Assembly: GCA_905221605.1 (NCBI GenBank)
Contig: CAJNDS010002224.1
Coordinates: 1-64,000 of the forward strand
Length of the DNA: 64,000 bases
From: Symbiodinium natans
Lineage: Eukaryota > Sar > Dinophyceae > Suessiales > Symbiodiniaceae
Direction: 5' to 3'
Within the stretch, counting starts at the first letter, position 1; each line of letters starts with the position of its first letter. The notes beneath the pieces are model-generated. The model worked only from the letters and a program-made list of their open reading frames with translations, made no database searches and was not told where the DNA came from. Of this stretch, positions 11,818 through 24,473 are shown piece by piece. Both the position numbers and the translations under genes were made by a program.

Positions 11818-11922
11818 CCCTAAGGGTCCATGTACCTGAATTTCATATACTTGGGCCCCAAAGTCCTTACACAGGAAGTACTTTAAGGCTCAATTATTCC
11901 CGATTTAGGTACATGGACCCTG
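11818..11922. mobile_element. Palindromic element I1
   Basis: CCCTAAGGGTCCATGTACCT ... TAGGTACATGGACCC inverted ends around a unique centre. Confidence 0.65.
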
Positions 11923-12352
11923 AACCCTAAACCCTAAACCCTAAACCAGAATTCAGGAACGCACCTTAAACACCCTTAGAGCCTTTCGGGGTTCTGTGGC
12001 CATCTGGGCCTTTCCCAAGATAGGTGGTATACCACTAATGTACCCCCAAACTACTCTAATCCCTATTACGGGAGCCCCCAAGAACTCTGCAGGCTGGTGG
12101 GCTTGAGGGTTTAGGCTTTAGGGCCTTTTTTCCTCATGTGCTCATATGGGTGCATTTTGAAGTTGGTGAGCTTCGTTCTAAGAGTGACCCAGAGCCTTTT
12201 CCCGTAGCCTTAAACCGCCTTTAAACCCTAAACCTTAAGGGTTTAGGGTTTAAGGTTTAGGGTTTAGGGGAAACGAAAGGCAGGACCTAGGACAACATCG
12301 CACACGTCTTTTCACACTTGCTTCAGCGGGTACGTTGCTGATTGCTTGTGAA

Positions 12353-12467
12353 GACTTGGTAGCCCAGAAACCATAGCACAATGACGGCACCCTTCTTTAG
12401 GTTGGTTCCTTTATAAGAGAGCCCAGAACAACAACAAAAAACGGCAAAGGGTAACTCGGCTACCAAG
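12353..12467. mobile_element. Family C element C3
   Basis: CTTGGTAGCCCAG...CGGCTACCAAG flanked by AAGA/GAGA. Plus-strand GA-AG|G excision joins TLLIACE to EMSHFGTS in an open frame. Minus-strand readings are open as well, so the host strand is not settled. Confidence 0.6.
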
Positions 12468-12697
12468 GAGATGTCCCACTTTGGGACCAGCAAAAACTTC
12501 TTACCCAAACCTTGCTTGCTGGGGTTTTTCTTGCTCCTAAAAGGCCTGAGAGGAGTCGAAGGGTTTAGGGTTTAGGGTTTAGGGTCTAGGGTTTAGGGTT
12601 TAGGGGTGAGGGTTTAGGGGTTAGGGGTTAGGGGTTAGGGTTTAGGGTTTAGGGTTTAGGGTTGAGCCTCCAAAAGACTACCAAAACAACTCTTAAG

Positions 12698-12827
12698 GTG
12701 GAGTACAGTAAACTCCAGAAAGTTGGAACGTGGCTCAAGGATGATTAGAGCTGGGATTCCCTTTGGTAGGCCTCCTGCGGTATGGGGATACGGACGTTCC
12801 AACATCGTTGGGAGTTTACTGTAAGCT
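12698..12827. mobile_element. Palindromic element H1
   Basis: GTACAGTAAACTCCAGAAAG ... GGGAGTTTACTGTAAG, with GTTGGAACG/CGTTCCAAC inner repeats. A second copy lies at 19666-19775. Confidence 0.65.
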
Positions 12828-12984
12828 CACAGTAAGAGGAAAGCTCGAAGCAAGACTTGGGATAGGGGATGAACCGAATGAAGGGCCGCTCGCTGAGGGC
12901 GCCGCAATCAGCTTTCAGAAAACTGATAAGACAACGGCCCATCTGCAAACTGCCTTCAGCAGTTGTGCAGGGGTCCAAGTCCCA

Positions 12985-13197
12985 ACCCAAAGGATCCATG
13001 TACCTACAGTGTATACTTGGGCCATAACCCTAAACCCTAAACCCTAAACCCTAAACCCTAAACCCTAAACCCTAAACCCTAAACCCTAAACCCTAAACCC
13101 TAAACCCTAAACCCTAAACCTTAAACCCTAAACCTACCATGTAGGAACCCCCTTAAGGCCCCAAGTATATCCTACATAGGTACATGGATCCTTAGGG
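12985..13197. mobile_element. Palindromic element I2 split by telomeric repeat
   Basis: AAAGGATCCATGTACCTACA ... ATAGGTACATGGATCCTTAG with a CCCTAAA array (13024-13134) inside. Confidence 0.7.
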
Positions 13198-13560
13198 CAA
13201 GGGAAGCGGAAAAACGCCCGCAGCATCCTGCGCCTGTGGGCACTTCAAAATGCCCCAGAGGCCCCAAGACCTCTTAAGGGGTTTAGGGTTTAGGGTTTAG
13301 GGTTTACGGTTTTAAGCCTTAAACCATACAAGGTACCCTCTTATGTTTCAAGACAAATATTCCTTGAATGAAGGGGTATTGGAGTCCCTGGGGTGCAGAG
13401 CTGTACACAGACCGAACGTCCTGATCAAGGTCGCCGATTCTCGGCGTGCTGGTGTTAAGTCTAGGGTTTAGCATTTAGGGTTTAGGGTTTAGGGTTTAGG
13501 GGTTTAGGGTTTAGGGTTTAGGGCTTAGGGCTTAGGGATTAGACGAGTTGGGGGCTTTAA

Positions 13561-13708
13561 CTTGGCATGTTCCCCCTTATACTAACAGTCCTTAGTAGGG
13601 ATTATAATCATGGGGGGGGTTATATAATCTGCTAGTATAAATCCCTAAACCCTAAACCCTAAACCCTAAACCCCTAAGGACTGTTCGTATAAGGGGGAGC
13701 ATCCCAAG
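13561..13708. mobile_element. Palindromic element A2 split by telomeric repeat
   Basis: CTTGGCATGTTCCCCCTTAT ... CTGTTCGTATAAGGGGGAGC. CCCTAAA units at 13643-13676 sit where intact copies read ATCCC(T/C)ATTAAGG, so the insert starts from a CCCTA already present. Confidence 0.75.
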
Positions 13709-14359
13709 TTTTGACATCAACCGGAAGCCCTGGAGGGTTTTAGGGTTGAGCTTCCCTCCGGTTCTTCAGGTGCAATGAAACTGATGGATTTAGGGTTTAG
13801 GGTTTAGGGTCTAGGGTTTAGGAATTAGGCGGTAGGGTTTAGGATTTAGGGTTTAGGGCTTAGGGTTTAGAGATGAGTGTTTAGGACACTTCGGAGGACA
13901 TTAGGATGGAGGGTTGACGGTTCTTCTCGGTCTTGCAACGGTGGTCGTTGCGGGACTTATCTGGTTACTGCTCTAAGATATGGTCCCTTTTTTGGGGTCC
14001 TTATTGTAAGGCGGCCCCTCTTATTTAGGGTACCCCGAAAGGTGACCATTATTTTGACAAGTGACCATATGGGGTGTCTCTGAAAAAAGGGGTACGGCGA
14101 GTTCCTACGGTCAGGATTACATCCTGTCGGGGTGAATCCCCCTACCTTCGGGAAATGCCCTTATTGAAGGCTTCAGCGGAAGGGACTTTCGGAGAGCTCT
14201 GCAAACTGCTGAATTCGAGCCTTTGGTACCCGTTCTCAATGCTCTCTAACCCCTAGACCCTAACCCCTAACCCCTAACCCCTAAACCCTAAACCCTAAGC
14301 CTTCATCCCTACGTCTTGAGCCCGAAACCCTCAGGACAAAAAAGGCAGAATTGGTGTCA

Positions 14360-14420
14360 CTTGGGATGATCCCCCTTATACCAACAGTGCTTAAAGGGAT
14401 TATACTAGGGGGTGCTATAA
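14360..14420. mobile_element. Half of palindromic element A3
   Basis: Left half only (CTTGGGATGATCCCCCTTAT...). It runs into a CCCTAAA array and the right half is missing. Confidence 0.6.
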
Positions 14421-14568
14421 ACCCTAAACCCTAAACCCTAAACCCTAAACCCTAAACCTACATCCTAACCCTAAACCCTAAGCAAAGTAAGCCCAAGCGC
14501 CTCGGGGAGGCCAAATGCTCAATTCACTTAAATCTCTGCTTGGGGGTTCATGGTAGATAGTAACCCAA

Positions 14569-14679
14569 CTTAGTTGCTGAGTTGCTGAGTTCACAAGCCC
14601 CACAAAAGTGTACACTTTCAGTTCTATACGGGGTTATAGTATCCCCATAAGTGTAAAGTGTACTCATTCAGCTACTAAG
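14569..14679. mobile_element. Palindromic element B2 with CCAA duplication
   Basis: A 111-bp family B copy with CCAA at 14565-14568 and 14680-14683. It carries GTGTACACTTT...AAGTGTAAAGTGTAC. It is not between readable exons. Confidence 0.8.
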
Positions 14680-16287
14680 CCAATGAAATTTTAACTGTAC
14701 CGATACCCCAATTATAACCCTTTTAGGGTACTTAACGGGCGTTTAAAGTGGTTTATAACTACACTTATAATTGGGATAGAAGTACCCTAAACCTCCAAGG
14801 GGGCCCTTCCCCTCCAAGCTCCTAATTCTCCAAGCAGAAGCCCTCAGTCAACATTATTGTGCAAGATATTCGTTCTAGACGTTTAGGGTTTAGGGTTTAG
14901 GGTTTAGGGTTTAGGGTTTAGGGTTCTCAAAACTTTCCTTCGGAACTTCAGCTCCCACCTTCCGCTCGAAACTTTAGTCCAACAAATTTCGCTTCAAACA
15001 ACATTCGCCCAACACTTTCGTTCAACACGTTTGTTTCTGGACGATTTCAATAAAGCAGGATTTAAACCCTAAACCCTAAACCCTAAACCCTAAACCCTAA
15101 ACCCTAAACCCTAAACCCTAAACCCTAAACCCTAAACCCTAAACCGGGCCACCCCTCCTGGACCGGCCACTTCTCCTTTTTAGCACCCAGCCATGGGAGT
15201 ATTGAACACACTTCGTTCGACAACAACTCGTTCAACAAAGGGTTTAGGGTTTAGGGTTTGGGGTTTAGGGTTAGGGTTTAGGGTTTTGGGTTTACGGTTT
15301 AGGGTTTAGGGTTTAGGGCCCCTGTGCATTCTCCCCCAAAAAGACAGCCCAAGGCGCTCCCTCTCCCTCCACACCAGCCGGGGTAAAGGGAACGTGGCGA
15401 CTTCGAGAAGTACCTGCTCAGGGTTTAGGGTTTAGGGCTTAGGGTTTAGGGCTTAGGGCTTAGGGCTTAGGGTTTAGGGTTTAGGGTTTAGGGTTTAGGG
15501 TTTAGGGTTTAGCGTTTAGGGCTTAGGGCTTTGGGCTTCGGGCTCAGGGCCCAGGGGTTTTGGGGGATTGTAGGGGTTTAGGGGTTGTTTGCTGGAGATT
15601 TTGGTGAGCTTCGGGAACCTGTGCTCATGAACCTACAATGCAAGCCCTCGACAGTGTGCTCTACAAGCGCCAAGTCAAGCCCGAAAGCCTGAAAGGGTTT
15701 TGGGGATTGGTCTAGGTTTGGGGGTTTAGGGCTTCCTAAACCCTAAACCCGAAACCCTAAACCCTAAACTTTAAACGATAAACCCTAAACCCTAAACCCG
15801 AACCCCTAAACACTTAAAAAGCTAACCCGCTCTACACCCTAAAGCCGTTTGCCCGGTTAAACCCTAGACCCTAAACCCTAAAGTGCTTGACGGGCCCTGA
15901 ACCCTAAACCGCAGTGTAGACGCTGAGGGTAATTGAAAGGCTTACAGGGTTTTGGGGACTGGGGTTAAGCGTCGAGTGTGTAATTTGGGTTTAGAACCTC
16001 GCCTGCCACCCCACACCCGACAACCACACCTGCCCACACCCTTCGGGTTTAAGCCTCAACAGCAGTATAAGCCTGCTACCCCTAAACCCTAAACCCTAAA
16101 CCCTAAACCCTAAACCCTAAACCCTAAACCCTAAACCCTAAACTAACCCTAAACCCTAAACCTCCGAGTTCCCGCATGTTTGGGACTGGCCTCACTTGCA
16201 TAAAGCATCGATGTCGACCTTGGAGTTAGGGCTTCGGGGTCTGAGGGTTTAGGGTCTAGGGTTTAGGGTATAGGGTTTATTTAGGGT

Positions 16288-16388
16288 GGGGGGCGTCCCC
16301 TTTCTACTAACAGTCCTTAATGGGGATTATAATACCCCCTATTCTGATCCCCATTAAGGACTCTTAGTATAAGGGGGAACATCCCAAG
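16288..16388. mobile_element. Palindromic element A4
   Basis: Intact copy of family A: CTAACAGTCCTTAATGGGGA / TCCCCATTAAGGACTCTTAG arms around an 18-bp centre. Confidence 0.75.
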
Positions 16389-16574
16389 GGGAAGGTGTAG
16401 TTTAGGACTCAGGTTGCAAGGGTCTACGTCGAGTTCAGGCGAGGTTCGAGTGACCTTAGGGTTCGTAAGGTGGGGTACCTACAAGCAAACCCTTAGCTCC
16501 CTAAGCCCTCACCCCAAATCATAAACCACCCTAAGCCCGAAACCCTGTTTAGCCTGACGTTCAGAAGTTAAGAA

Positions 16575-16662
16575 TTGGTTGTTCCCCCTTATACTAACAG
16601 TCCTTGATAGGGATTATAATTGGGGGTACTATGATCCCCATTAAGGACGGGAACATCCCAAG
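16575..16662. mobile_element. Palindromic element A5
   Basis: Family A copy with the right arm shortened (CCATTAAGGACGGGAACATC). Confidence 0.7.
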
Positions 16663-16993
16663 TCAATAAGGCTTCTGTAATTTTGGGGAGCCGTAAAAAG
16701 GCACCTAGCTCTCCAAAACGGAGGAGCAGGCCACACTAGACCCTACATCCTACACCCTGTAAACCCTAAACCCTAAACCCTAAACCCTAAACCCTAAACC
16801 CTAAACCCTAAACCCTAAACCCTAACACACCCTAACACACCCTAAAACACCCTAGTTCTAAACCCTAAACCCTAACACCCGAGACCCTGAAACCCCGCAG
16901 GGTTTGAGGCGCCCTTGCTGGCCAAGAGCGTGCGTGGGAACGCAACCAACGTTCCTTCCCTAGATCGATATTCTAGGCCCAAGCGTAACCTAG

Positions 16994-17260
16994 GAATGAA
17001 AGGGTTTAGGGTTTAGGGTTAGGTTTAAGGGTTAAGGGTTAAGGGTTAAGGGTTTAGGGTTTAGGGTTTAGGGTTTAGGGTTTAGGGTTTAGGGTTTAGG
17101 GTTTAGGGTTTAGGGTTTAGGGTTTAGGGTTTAGGGTTTAGGGTTTAGGGTTTAGCGTTTAGCGTTTAGCGTTTAGGGTTTAGGGTTTAGGGTTTAGGGT
17201 TTAGCGTTTAGGGTTTAGGGTTCAGGGTTTAGGGTTTAGGGTTTGGGGTTTGGGGTTTAG
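16994..17260 (+). repeat. Long interstitial telomeric array
   Basis: Over 30 TTTAGGG units with a cluster of TTTAGCG variants at 17155-17205. Confidence 0.95.
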
Positions 17261-19071
17261 GGGTTTTGGGCTTATATGGGCTTAAGGCGCTTAGGGCTAA
17301 CAGGGTTTAGGGCTTCTAGACTTACAGGGTTTGGGGAAGAGATATTCTCATTGAAACGGGTTACACAACTTCGTTCCGACCTGTTCCACACAAGCCGACA
17401 CAACTCAAAAAGACCAAAACAGGCCCAACAAGAAGCCGACGAAGCCGACCAACCTATAGGGTTTAGGGCGTAGGGCGTAGGGTTTTGCGTTTTGGGTTTT
17501 GGGTTTAGGGTTCTGCCTCTCCTTCTACACCGTGCCAAAAGCAACTCGATCAAATCGTTTCTTGTGTCCAAACCGCAGTACAAGTCTTCTTTTTGAAGAA
17601 GCCTGAAACACTGAGGCCCCTAGCAGCGAGCAATTCCTCATCGATGTGAAAATCCTTTCGCAGGGAGCGCTTCGGTCTGGGGTTGAGATTTCGCGCACGG
17701 ACGCCTGATTCAAACCCTAAACCCTAAACCCTAAACCCCAAACCCCAAACCCTAAACCCTAAACCCTAAGCCCTTGAAACCGGGATCCCTCCCACCAAGG
17801 CTTCAGGTTCTCGGGATGCTTGAGGCCCCCTTGGGGGCGAATTTAGAGCAAGACACCAGGGACTAAAGGAGGGACCCTTATAAGGGACCTTAGGGTTTAG
17901 GGTTTAGGGTTTGGGTTTGGGGTTTAGGGTTCTACTTATGTAGGTATATAGGGACTACATACGGGTATATATAGGGGTAATATAGGAAAATCAGATTGAG
18001 GGTCCCTTAGAGTCGTGCATCAGCAACAGCGCCAGGGTCTGCCCTGAGACCCCCCGCAATCCCTCAGTAGGGTTTAGGGTTTGGGGTTTAGGGTTTCGGG
18101 TTTAGGGTTTAGGGGGTGTAGGGTTTTGGGTGCTTTGGGCTTCGGGTTTAGGGTTTGACCAGGGGAGTGGGGTTGTTTAGTCTTCGCGGGGAGGGGGCTA
18201 GCGTCCATCGTCACGAACAAACCACAACATCCCCGAATTCCCCCCTCCCCCCCCTCCCCCCCCCCGCCCCAAACCCCAAACCCTAAACCCCCGATGCCCT
18301 CATCGAGATCTTCAAGGCCCCTAGACACTAAAATCCGAAGCAGGGGAACTGTAACTCTCTTGGGTTTGAGATTAATTTAAGCATCTAGGGAACCCTAAAC
18401 CCTAAACCTTCCACCCTGAACTCCCCCCAAACCCCCCCAAATCCCCTTAACCTCCCAAATCCCCTTAAATGCGCCCAAAACCCCCTACATCACAAAACCT
18501 CCCAAATCCCCTTAACCCCCCCCCCCCCCCACCCCGAACCCCGCCATGCCTAAACCTCCCAAATTTGTTTATCAACCTCCCTTAAACCTGCTATAAACCC
18601 CCTTAAAAACCCCCCTCCCCTCCCCTGCATCCCCAAACCTCCCAGATGCCCTTGCACAAACAAACGCCCCTGCATCCCTCAGCCCCCCAAATCCCCTTAA
18701 ACACCCCCCTTAAACCCCCCCCTCCATCCCCAAACCTCCCAAATCCTTGAACCCCCCCCGAAAACCGCCCCTGCATCCCGAAACCTCCCATATTTCCCCC
18801 GAAACCCTAAACCCTAAAACCTAAACCCTAAACCCTAAACCCCTAAACCCGGCCCTTTAAACCCCCCCCCCCCCCCCCCCCCCCCGGCTCCTACCCCTCT
18901 TGCATCCCGAGACCTCCCTGATTCCTGCCTGCGGCGTCACGTAGCGGGCTAATGGCTCTTCGCTCTGCGAAGGCTTTGCGCCCGGACTCGTAGGGGTGGC
19001 CCTGCGGCTGAGGGTTGAGAGTTGAGGGTTGAGGGTTTAGGGTTTAGGGATTAGGGTGTTTTAGGGCTTTG

Positions 19072-19191
19072 CTTGGAGGTTCATGGGTACTTATAACCCC
19101 AGTTATTACGGTACGTATAACCCCCCGACGTCCCCAAGTAGGGTATAAGTTCAGCTATAATTGGGGTTAGAAGTAACCATGAACCTCTCCA
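19072..19191. mobile_element. Palindromic element G1
   Basis: CTTGGAGGTTCATGGGTACT ... AGTAACCATGAACCTCTCC. This is the uninterrupted reference for the nested copy at 57739-58115. Confidence 0.7.
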
Positions 19192-19665
19192 ATAATTAAG
19201 GGCTTAGGGTTCTTACTTAACATGAGGGAATGAGGTACCCTGCATAATCCCTCAACGGGGATATATCGGGCCCTCATTCCCTCATTCCCAGAACCAGCCA
19301 GCAGTTTTTAGGGCTTAGGGCTTGGGGTACGAGCGTTTCCTGGTCAGATGCTTGCAAGCAATCCCTTGAATCCCTAATTAGACCCTAAACCCTAAACCCT
19401 CAACCCTAAACCTTAAACCCTAAACCCTAAACCCTAAATCCACAGCCCTGCTCCCCAAATGCACAAACCATTGTGCATCCTGACGCTCAGACTCAGGAAA
19501 GTTGGATCATCACTGGGGCGCGACTCCCCTCTCGGCTATGAAACCTGACGTCGTGGAGGCCTCAACCCTATAAGCCCAAAACCTTAAAGATCTAAACCCC
19601 AAACCCTAAGCCCGAAATCCTAGAGCCCTAAACCAACCTTAAAGCCCTCATGAAATCGTAAACCC

Positions 19666-19775
19666 TTACAGTGAACTCCAAAAAGTTGGAACATCCTTAT
19701 CCCCGTACCCCAAAACGCAATTAAAGGGAATCCCAGCTCCAATCAGCCGTAAACCGTGTTCCAACTTTCTGGAGT
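19666..19775. mobile_element. Palindromic element H2
   Basis: CTTACAGTGAACTCCAAAAA ... TTCCAACTTTCTGGAGTT. Matches H1 in inverted order of the centre. A long telomeric array follows directly. Confidence 0.6.
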
Positions 19776-19778
19776 TCA

Positions 19779-19912
19779 ACCCTAAACCCTAAACCCTAAA
19801 CCCTAAACCCTAAACCCTAAACCCTAAACCCTAAACCCTAAACCCTAAACCCTAAACCCTAAACCCTAAACCCTAAACCCTAAACCCTAACCCTAAACCC
19901 TAAACCCTTACT
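19779..19912 (-). repeat. Interstitial telomeric array
   Basis: About 19 CCCTAAA units directly after element H2. Confidence 0.95.
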
Positions 19913-21600
19913 ATAGCCCTTGCAGGGGACCCTGAGTCGAGACTTGATGTCGACCGCAGGCTTGAAGCGGAGCCAGAGCGTAAGGAGTTCGAGCTTCGGC
20001 TCCTTGCGGGGGTTTATAGAAATTGTATAGGGTTTGTGTCCGGGGTTTTGACCGAGTTTTGACCGGTTTTGACCGGTTTTTTCTTTTGCTTTTGAACAAA
20101 AATGCGATGGCTTTCCAGGCTTGGGGAGGTGGGTGGGCGGCGGCCTACTGCAACCCCTCCCGAGCCGCCCGACGGGTGTTTTGGGGTTGGGGGGGTTGGG
20201 GATGGGATAGAAATTGTATATGGCTTGCCAGGCTTGGTGAGGCCTTGTGGGGGGTCTAGGGTTTCGGGTTTGGGGTCTAGGGTTTAGGGTCTAGGGTTTA
20301 GGGTTTAGGCCAGGCAGCCTTGGCTCAATCACGCGGGCAGAATCATGCAAAGGGTTTCAGAGTCCCTTCGGCCCGGAACTCTTCCACCATCTGGCAGACT
20401 GTGGAACGGTCCAGAGACTCCAAAACCCCTTAATTAAGGAACTTCCCGTAAACAAATAATAAGGGTTTAGGGTTTAGGGTTTAGGGTTTAGGGTTTAGGG
20501 TTTAGGGTTTAGGGTTTGGGGCCTTCTGGCAAGTCCAGGGGAACGCAGTGAGCTAGTGCCCTGTTGTTGCGACATTTTGGAGCCTCCGACCCCGGCCACC
20601 CGGAAGCGCCCATGCCCGGGCCACATCGGGTGGGGGTGCTTTGGGGTTGCCCTGTGGCATCTTGGGTTTAGGGCTTAGGGCTTAGGGTTTAGGGTTTAGG
20701 GTTTAGGGCTTATGAACAACCCGGAATGCCCCTAAGCCACTTGGCCCCCGTACAGCCCTTAAAACCCTCAGCCCTGCCCCTCCCTAAACCCTCAACCCTA
20801 GTCCTAAGCCCTAAGCCCTACATCCTAAACCCTGAACCCTAAACCCTAAACTCCGGGCTCCAAATTTGTCCATGACCACTCGAAACCCATCTTCTAGTAA
20901 AAAGGAACCGCAGTCTGACAGCCAAACTGATGAAGCCGCCAATCGTGGCGGTTTAGGGTTTAGGGTTTAGGGTTTAGGGTTTAGGGTTAGCGTTTGGCAC
21001 AGGCGCTGCCTTGAAGCACAAAAGGAAACGCGAAACAATTGAACCCTGCAAGTCCAGGGGGGTTTTGGGCTTAGTGATTCCAGCTCGGGGAATTTCAGTT
21101 TCAAGGTTTAGGAGAACTCTGGCTCTTCAGCGAATTCCTCACGCGCTTACCTGAGACTCTGGCCCTAAAAGCCCGAAACAGGCCTTAAGGTTTTAGGGTT
21201 TCGGGGTTTAGGGGGTCTGGGGCATTTCAGGCGGGGCAATGAGTCCTTCGAACACGGCTGGCGTTTCGTCGGTCTTTGCCAATGTGCGCCCCCTGCCCGT
21301 CCTTACGGTTGGCAGCTCAGAACACGAAAGGCCATGATCACATCTGAAGGTTAACGGGTAATCCCTACAAAGAAAGGCTCCCCAAAAATAGAGTACCGCC
21401 TACGACGAACCACCCAACAAAAACACTGAATGGTAGTTTTTAGGGTACCCCACAAGTTTGAGCACTCCTTGTTCGACACCCTGACCAGATTGTTAAGCAC
21501 ACACGCTGTTTTTTTTTCTCAACCCCCCCCCCCAAGCCTGATTGTTTTCAAGACATCTCTCACCCTGCATGCCGGTACAGGATCACTGACTGAGAAAGGA

Positions 21601-21700
21601 CTAGACTATACTCCCCTTAGAACCTTACTAGAAATCATATGTTTAATGTCCTCTTGGGTGTTATGATAAATCAAAAATGAAATGACTCCCGAGGGGGATA
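21601..21700. mobile_element. Repeat K copy 1
   Basis: CTAGACTATACTCCCCTTAG then AACCTTA... also occurs at 26841-26930. No inverted ends recognised. Confidence 0.45.
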
Positions 21701-23027
21701 TAGTAGAGCTTGATCGCGTTGACGGCATGTCTTGGCAACCGGAAAAGAACGACCACTTTAGGGTTTTGGGTTTAGGGCCTGCTTCGGGTCCGGGTTTCTC
21801 TCGATGAGAGTATGCTGGTGCAGTTCGACGTTTATTTACCGGTGGTTCGTAGAAAACTAAAGAATGCGGGCATTGATCCGCCGACGAGCGCCAGTGAAGG
21901 ATTAGGGTTTAGGGACTTTGCCCTTAAACCCCCTAACCCTAAACCCTAAACCCTAAACCATAAAGCCACTGAACTTGACTTTGTTCTGAAATTAAGTGGG
22001 CTCCTCAAGACTTTCCATGAAACTTTCCCAGACCCTGAACACTGAATAGTTTCAATAAGCCCTAAACCCTAAACCCTAAACCCTAAACCCTAAACCCTAA
22101 ACCCTAAACCCTAAACCCTAAACGCACAAGCTTTGGAAGTCTAGAGTCTGGAATGACTTCGAGATCCAACATGTGGATGCAGGAGTCGAGCAACTTCACC
22201 TTTCTTGGTCACTTCTGAAAATTCGGGTCCATTTTGGGCACACTAGAGAAGAGGCGCCGCCGTACAATAAGGACCCCAAAGGGACCATTTTAGAGAAGTT
22301 ACCAATTTGGGTTTCTAGGGTTTCGAGAATTGGGGCTGATAAGCAACCCTAAACCCTAAACCCCAAACCCCAAACCCTAAACCCTAAACCCTAAACCCTA
22401 AACCCTAAGGTTGGCTAGGCCTTCGTCGCTCGAGAATTAGCGGTTTCACCAGTAGAGGCTCAGGGAAGTCGGTACTTCGAATCCCGTGCATAAGCCTTGC
22501 AAATGGGTTTTATAGTGGAAATACTTTTTCCCAAACTCACCCTAAACCCTAAACCCGAAACCCTAAACCCTAAACCCTAAACCCTAGACCCTAGACCCTA
22601 GACCCTAGACCCTAAACCCTAAACCCTACTAAGAGCCAGAAGGTCACGTCGAACGAAGTCAGCGTTTCGAGCTGCTCGCTGAGCATGGCATGGTCCTGCG
22701 ACTTTCGAACCCTGAAACCCTAAAGTCCTAAACCCTAAACCCTAAACCCTAAACCCTATAACCGCGTTGCCGATAAGAATGTTCAATGTTGGGTTTAGGA
22801 TTTAGGGTTTAGAGTTTAGGGTTTAGGCTTCTCAAAATCTAGCATCGCTTTGTTGGTGCTTCGATAAAATACCCCATATTCAAGAACGCGTTGTATTCAC
22901 CACATATCTACATATGGTGACATAATTCTAGGCTCCTTAACCAAACCCCAACCCAAGACCCTCAAGCCGATAAACCCTGTAAATCCCTAGAACCCTTAAC
23001 CCCACCCCACATTACCCCCCATGACGC

Positions 23028-23130
23028 TTGGCTGAACCCCACCTAAAAGTTAAACTTTTAGGCTCTTTATTGTAGTTTCTGCAAAGAACCGATCAAAGTC
23101 CTAAGAGACAGCCAGAAGAAAGCCAAGGAC
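23028..23130. mobile_element. Palindromic element F2
   Basis: GCTTGGCTGAACCCCACCTA ... GACAGCCAGAAGAAAGCCAAG. A CCCTAAA array follows. Confidence 0.55.
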
Positions 23131-24312
23131 CCTAAACCCTAAACCCTAAACCCTAAACCCTAAACCCTGCAAACCCTAAACCCTAAACCCTAAACCCTAA
23201 ACCCTAAACCCTAAACCCTAAACCCTAAACCCTAAACCCTAGACCCGCGGTCCAGTGGTCCAAGCTTGCTGGCCAGCTCTTGCAGATGATCGGCCAACTC
23301 ATCGTGCGCCGGCAAGGTGGCCAAGTCCAAAATTCTGAACCTCGAGGGGTGCAGGGATTAAAGTTGCCCGGGCCAAGGGTTTAGGGTTTAGGGTTTAGGG
23401 TTTAGGGTTTAGGGTTTAGGGTTATGCGTTATGAGGGCTGCAATGATTTCGTGTAGCCCGAAGCCCTCAACCCTAAACCCGAAACCCTAAACTCTAAGCC
23501 CCAAGCCCTAAACCCTAAACTCTAAACCCTAAACCCGGCCTCTTCAGATTGGGTGCTCGAACATGGACGATGCCTGCACCAATGGTCGCGGCCATCGCAG
23601 CCAGCAACGCCTTGACATCCGCGGCTTGGCGAAACGAATTTCCCGGAGAAGGGTTCAGGGTTTAGGGTTTAGGGTTTAGGGTTTAGGGTTCAGGGTTCAG
23701 GGTTCAGGGTTCCGGTTTCAGGGTTTAGGGTACCAGGCCCTAGTGCGAACGGCATGCAACGACAGATGAACCCCCAAACCCTCAACCCTCAGCCCTACAT
23801 CCTAAACACCTAGACCGTCGACTTGGCTCTGGGCATGACAGAGAGTAGCACCCAAAGCATCCCGAGGGTCCAGGGTTTTGGGTTTAGGGTTGAGGGCTCA
23901 GGGCGCAAGAAAGGCAGTTTTCTGGGTTTAAGGGTTTAGGCTACAGGGTTTAGGGTTTTTAGGTGTAGCTCTGAACTCCACGCTAAAACTTTAGGCCAAA
24001 ACCCACAGCCCTAAACCCTACACCCTATACCTAAACCCTAAAGCCTACACCCTAAACCCTAAACCCTAAACCCTACACCCGCCTAAACCCTAAACCCTAA
24101 ACCCGCCTAAACCCTGAACCCTAAACCCGAAATCCTGAAACCTTGAAACCCCCAGCAACCACGGCTGCAGGCCAGGCTCCACGGCTGCAAAGATCACCGA
24201 GCCTGCTTCAACCCAAAATCCTAAACCCTAAAACCCCAAAGGTCTGGTGCATGTAGGGTGACATGTCTGGAGTTCTTCGGGGAGTTCGTGCTGAGACCTG
24301 AACCCTAAACCC

Positions 24313-24473
24313 TAAGCCACCATAAACCCTGAACCCTGAACCCTGAACCCTGAACCCTGAACCCTGAACCCTGAACCCTGAACCCTGAACCCTGAACCCT
24401 GAACCCTGAACCCTAAACCCTAAACCCTAAACCCTAAACCCTAAACCCTAAACCCTAAACCCTAAACCCTAGC
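24313..24473 (-). repeat. CCCTGAA array passing into CCCTAAA
   Basis: About 13 CCCTGAA units followed by about eight CCCTAAA units, a sharp block change. Confidence 0.95.

Larger units (their letters stand above)
10800..14350. other. Mosaic without resolved gene model
   Basis: Telomeric arrays, elements C, H, I and A, and exon-like spacers. Minus-strand pieces read well at 11160-11245 (AGFWALLVLSAYNILLSELE) and 12831-12984 (FLKADCGALSERPFIRF). Plus-strand readings are also open at 10815-10900 and 12270-12550. Strand not settled. Confidence 0.5.
14700..19660. other. Mosaic, mostly repeats
   Basis: Telomeric arrays, elements A4, A5, G1 and a second G-like copy at 14703-14800. C-rich degenerate repeats with long C-runs cover 18420-18895. 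No exon could be placed with confidence. Confidence 0.5.

Noticed and set aside
12270-12550. Counting element C3 as a thirteenth proven introner
   Set aside because: The plus-strand join is in frame with GA-AG|G, but both strands are open here and the duplication has a mismatch.
14565-14683. Element B2 as an intron
   Set aside because: Exact CCAA duplication, but neither strand gives a G-starting donor and the flanks are not coding.
22430-22505. tRNA-like piece (TTCGAATCCCG near 22476)
   Set aside because: Only a T-arm-like string; no acceptor stem, D-arm or anticodon arm could be folded around it.
24313-24473. CRISPR-like regular repeat
   Set aside because: Heptamer tandem repeat without spacers; eukaryotic context.
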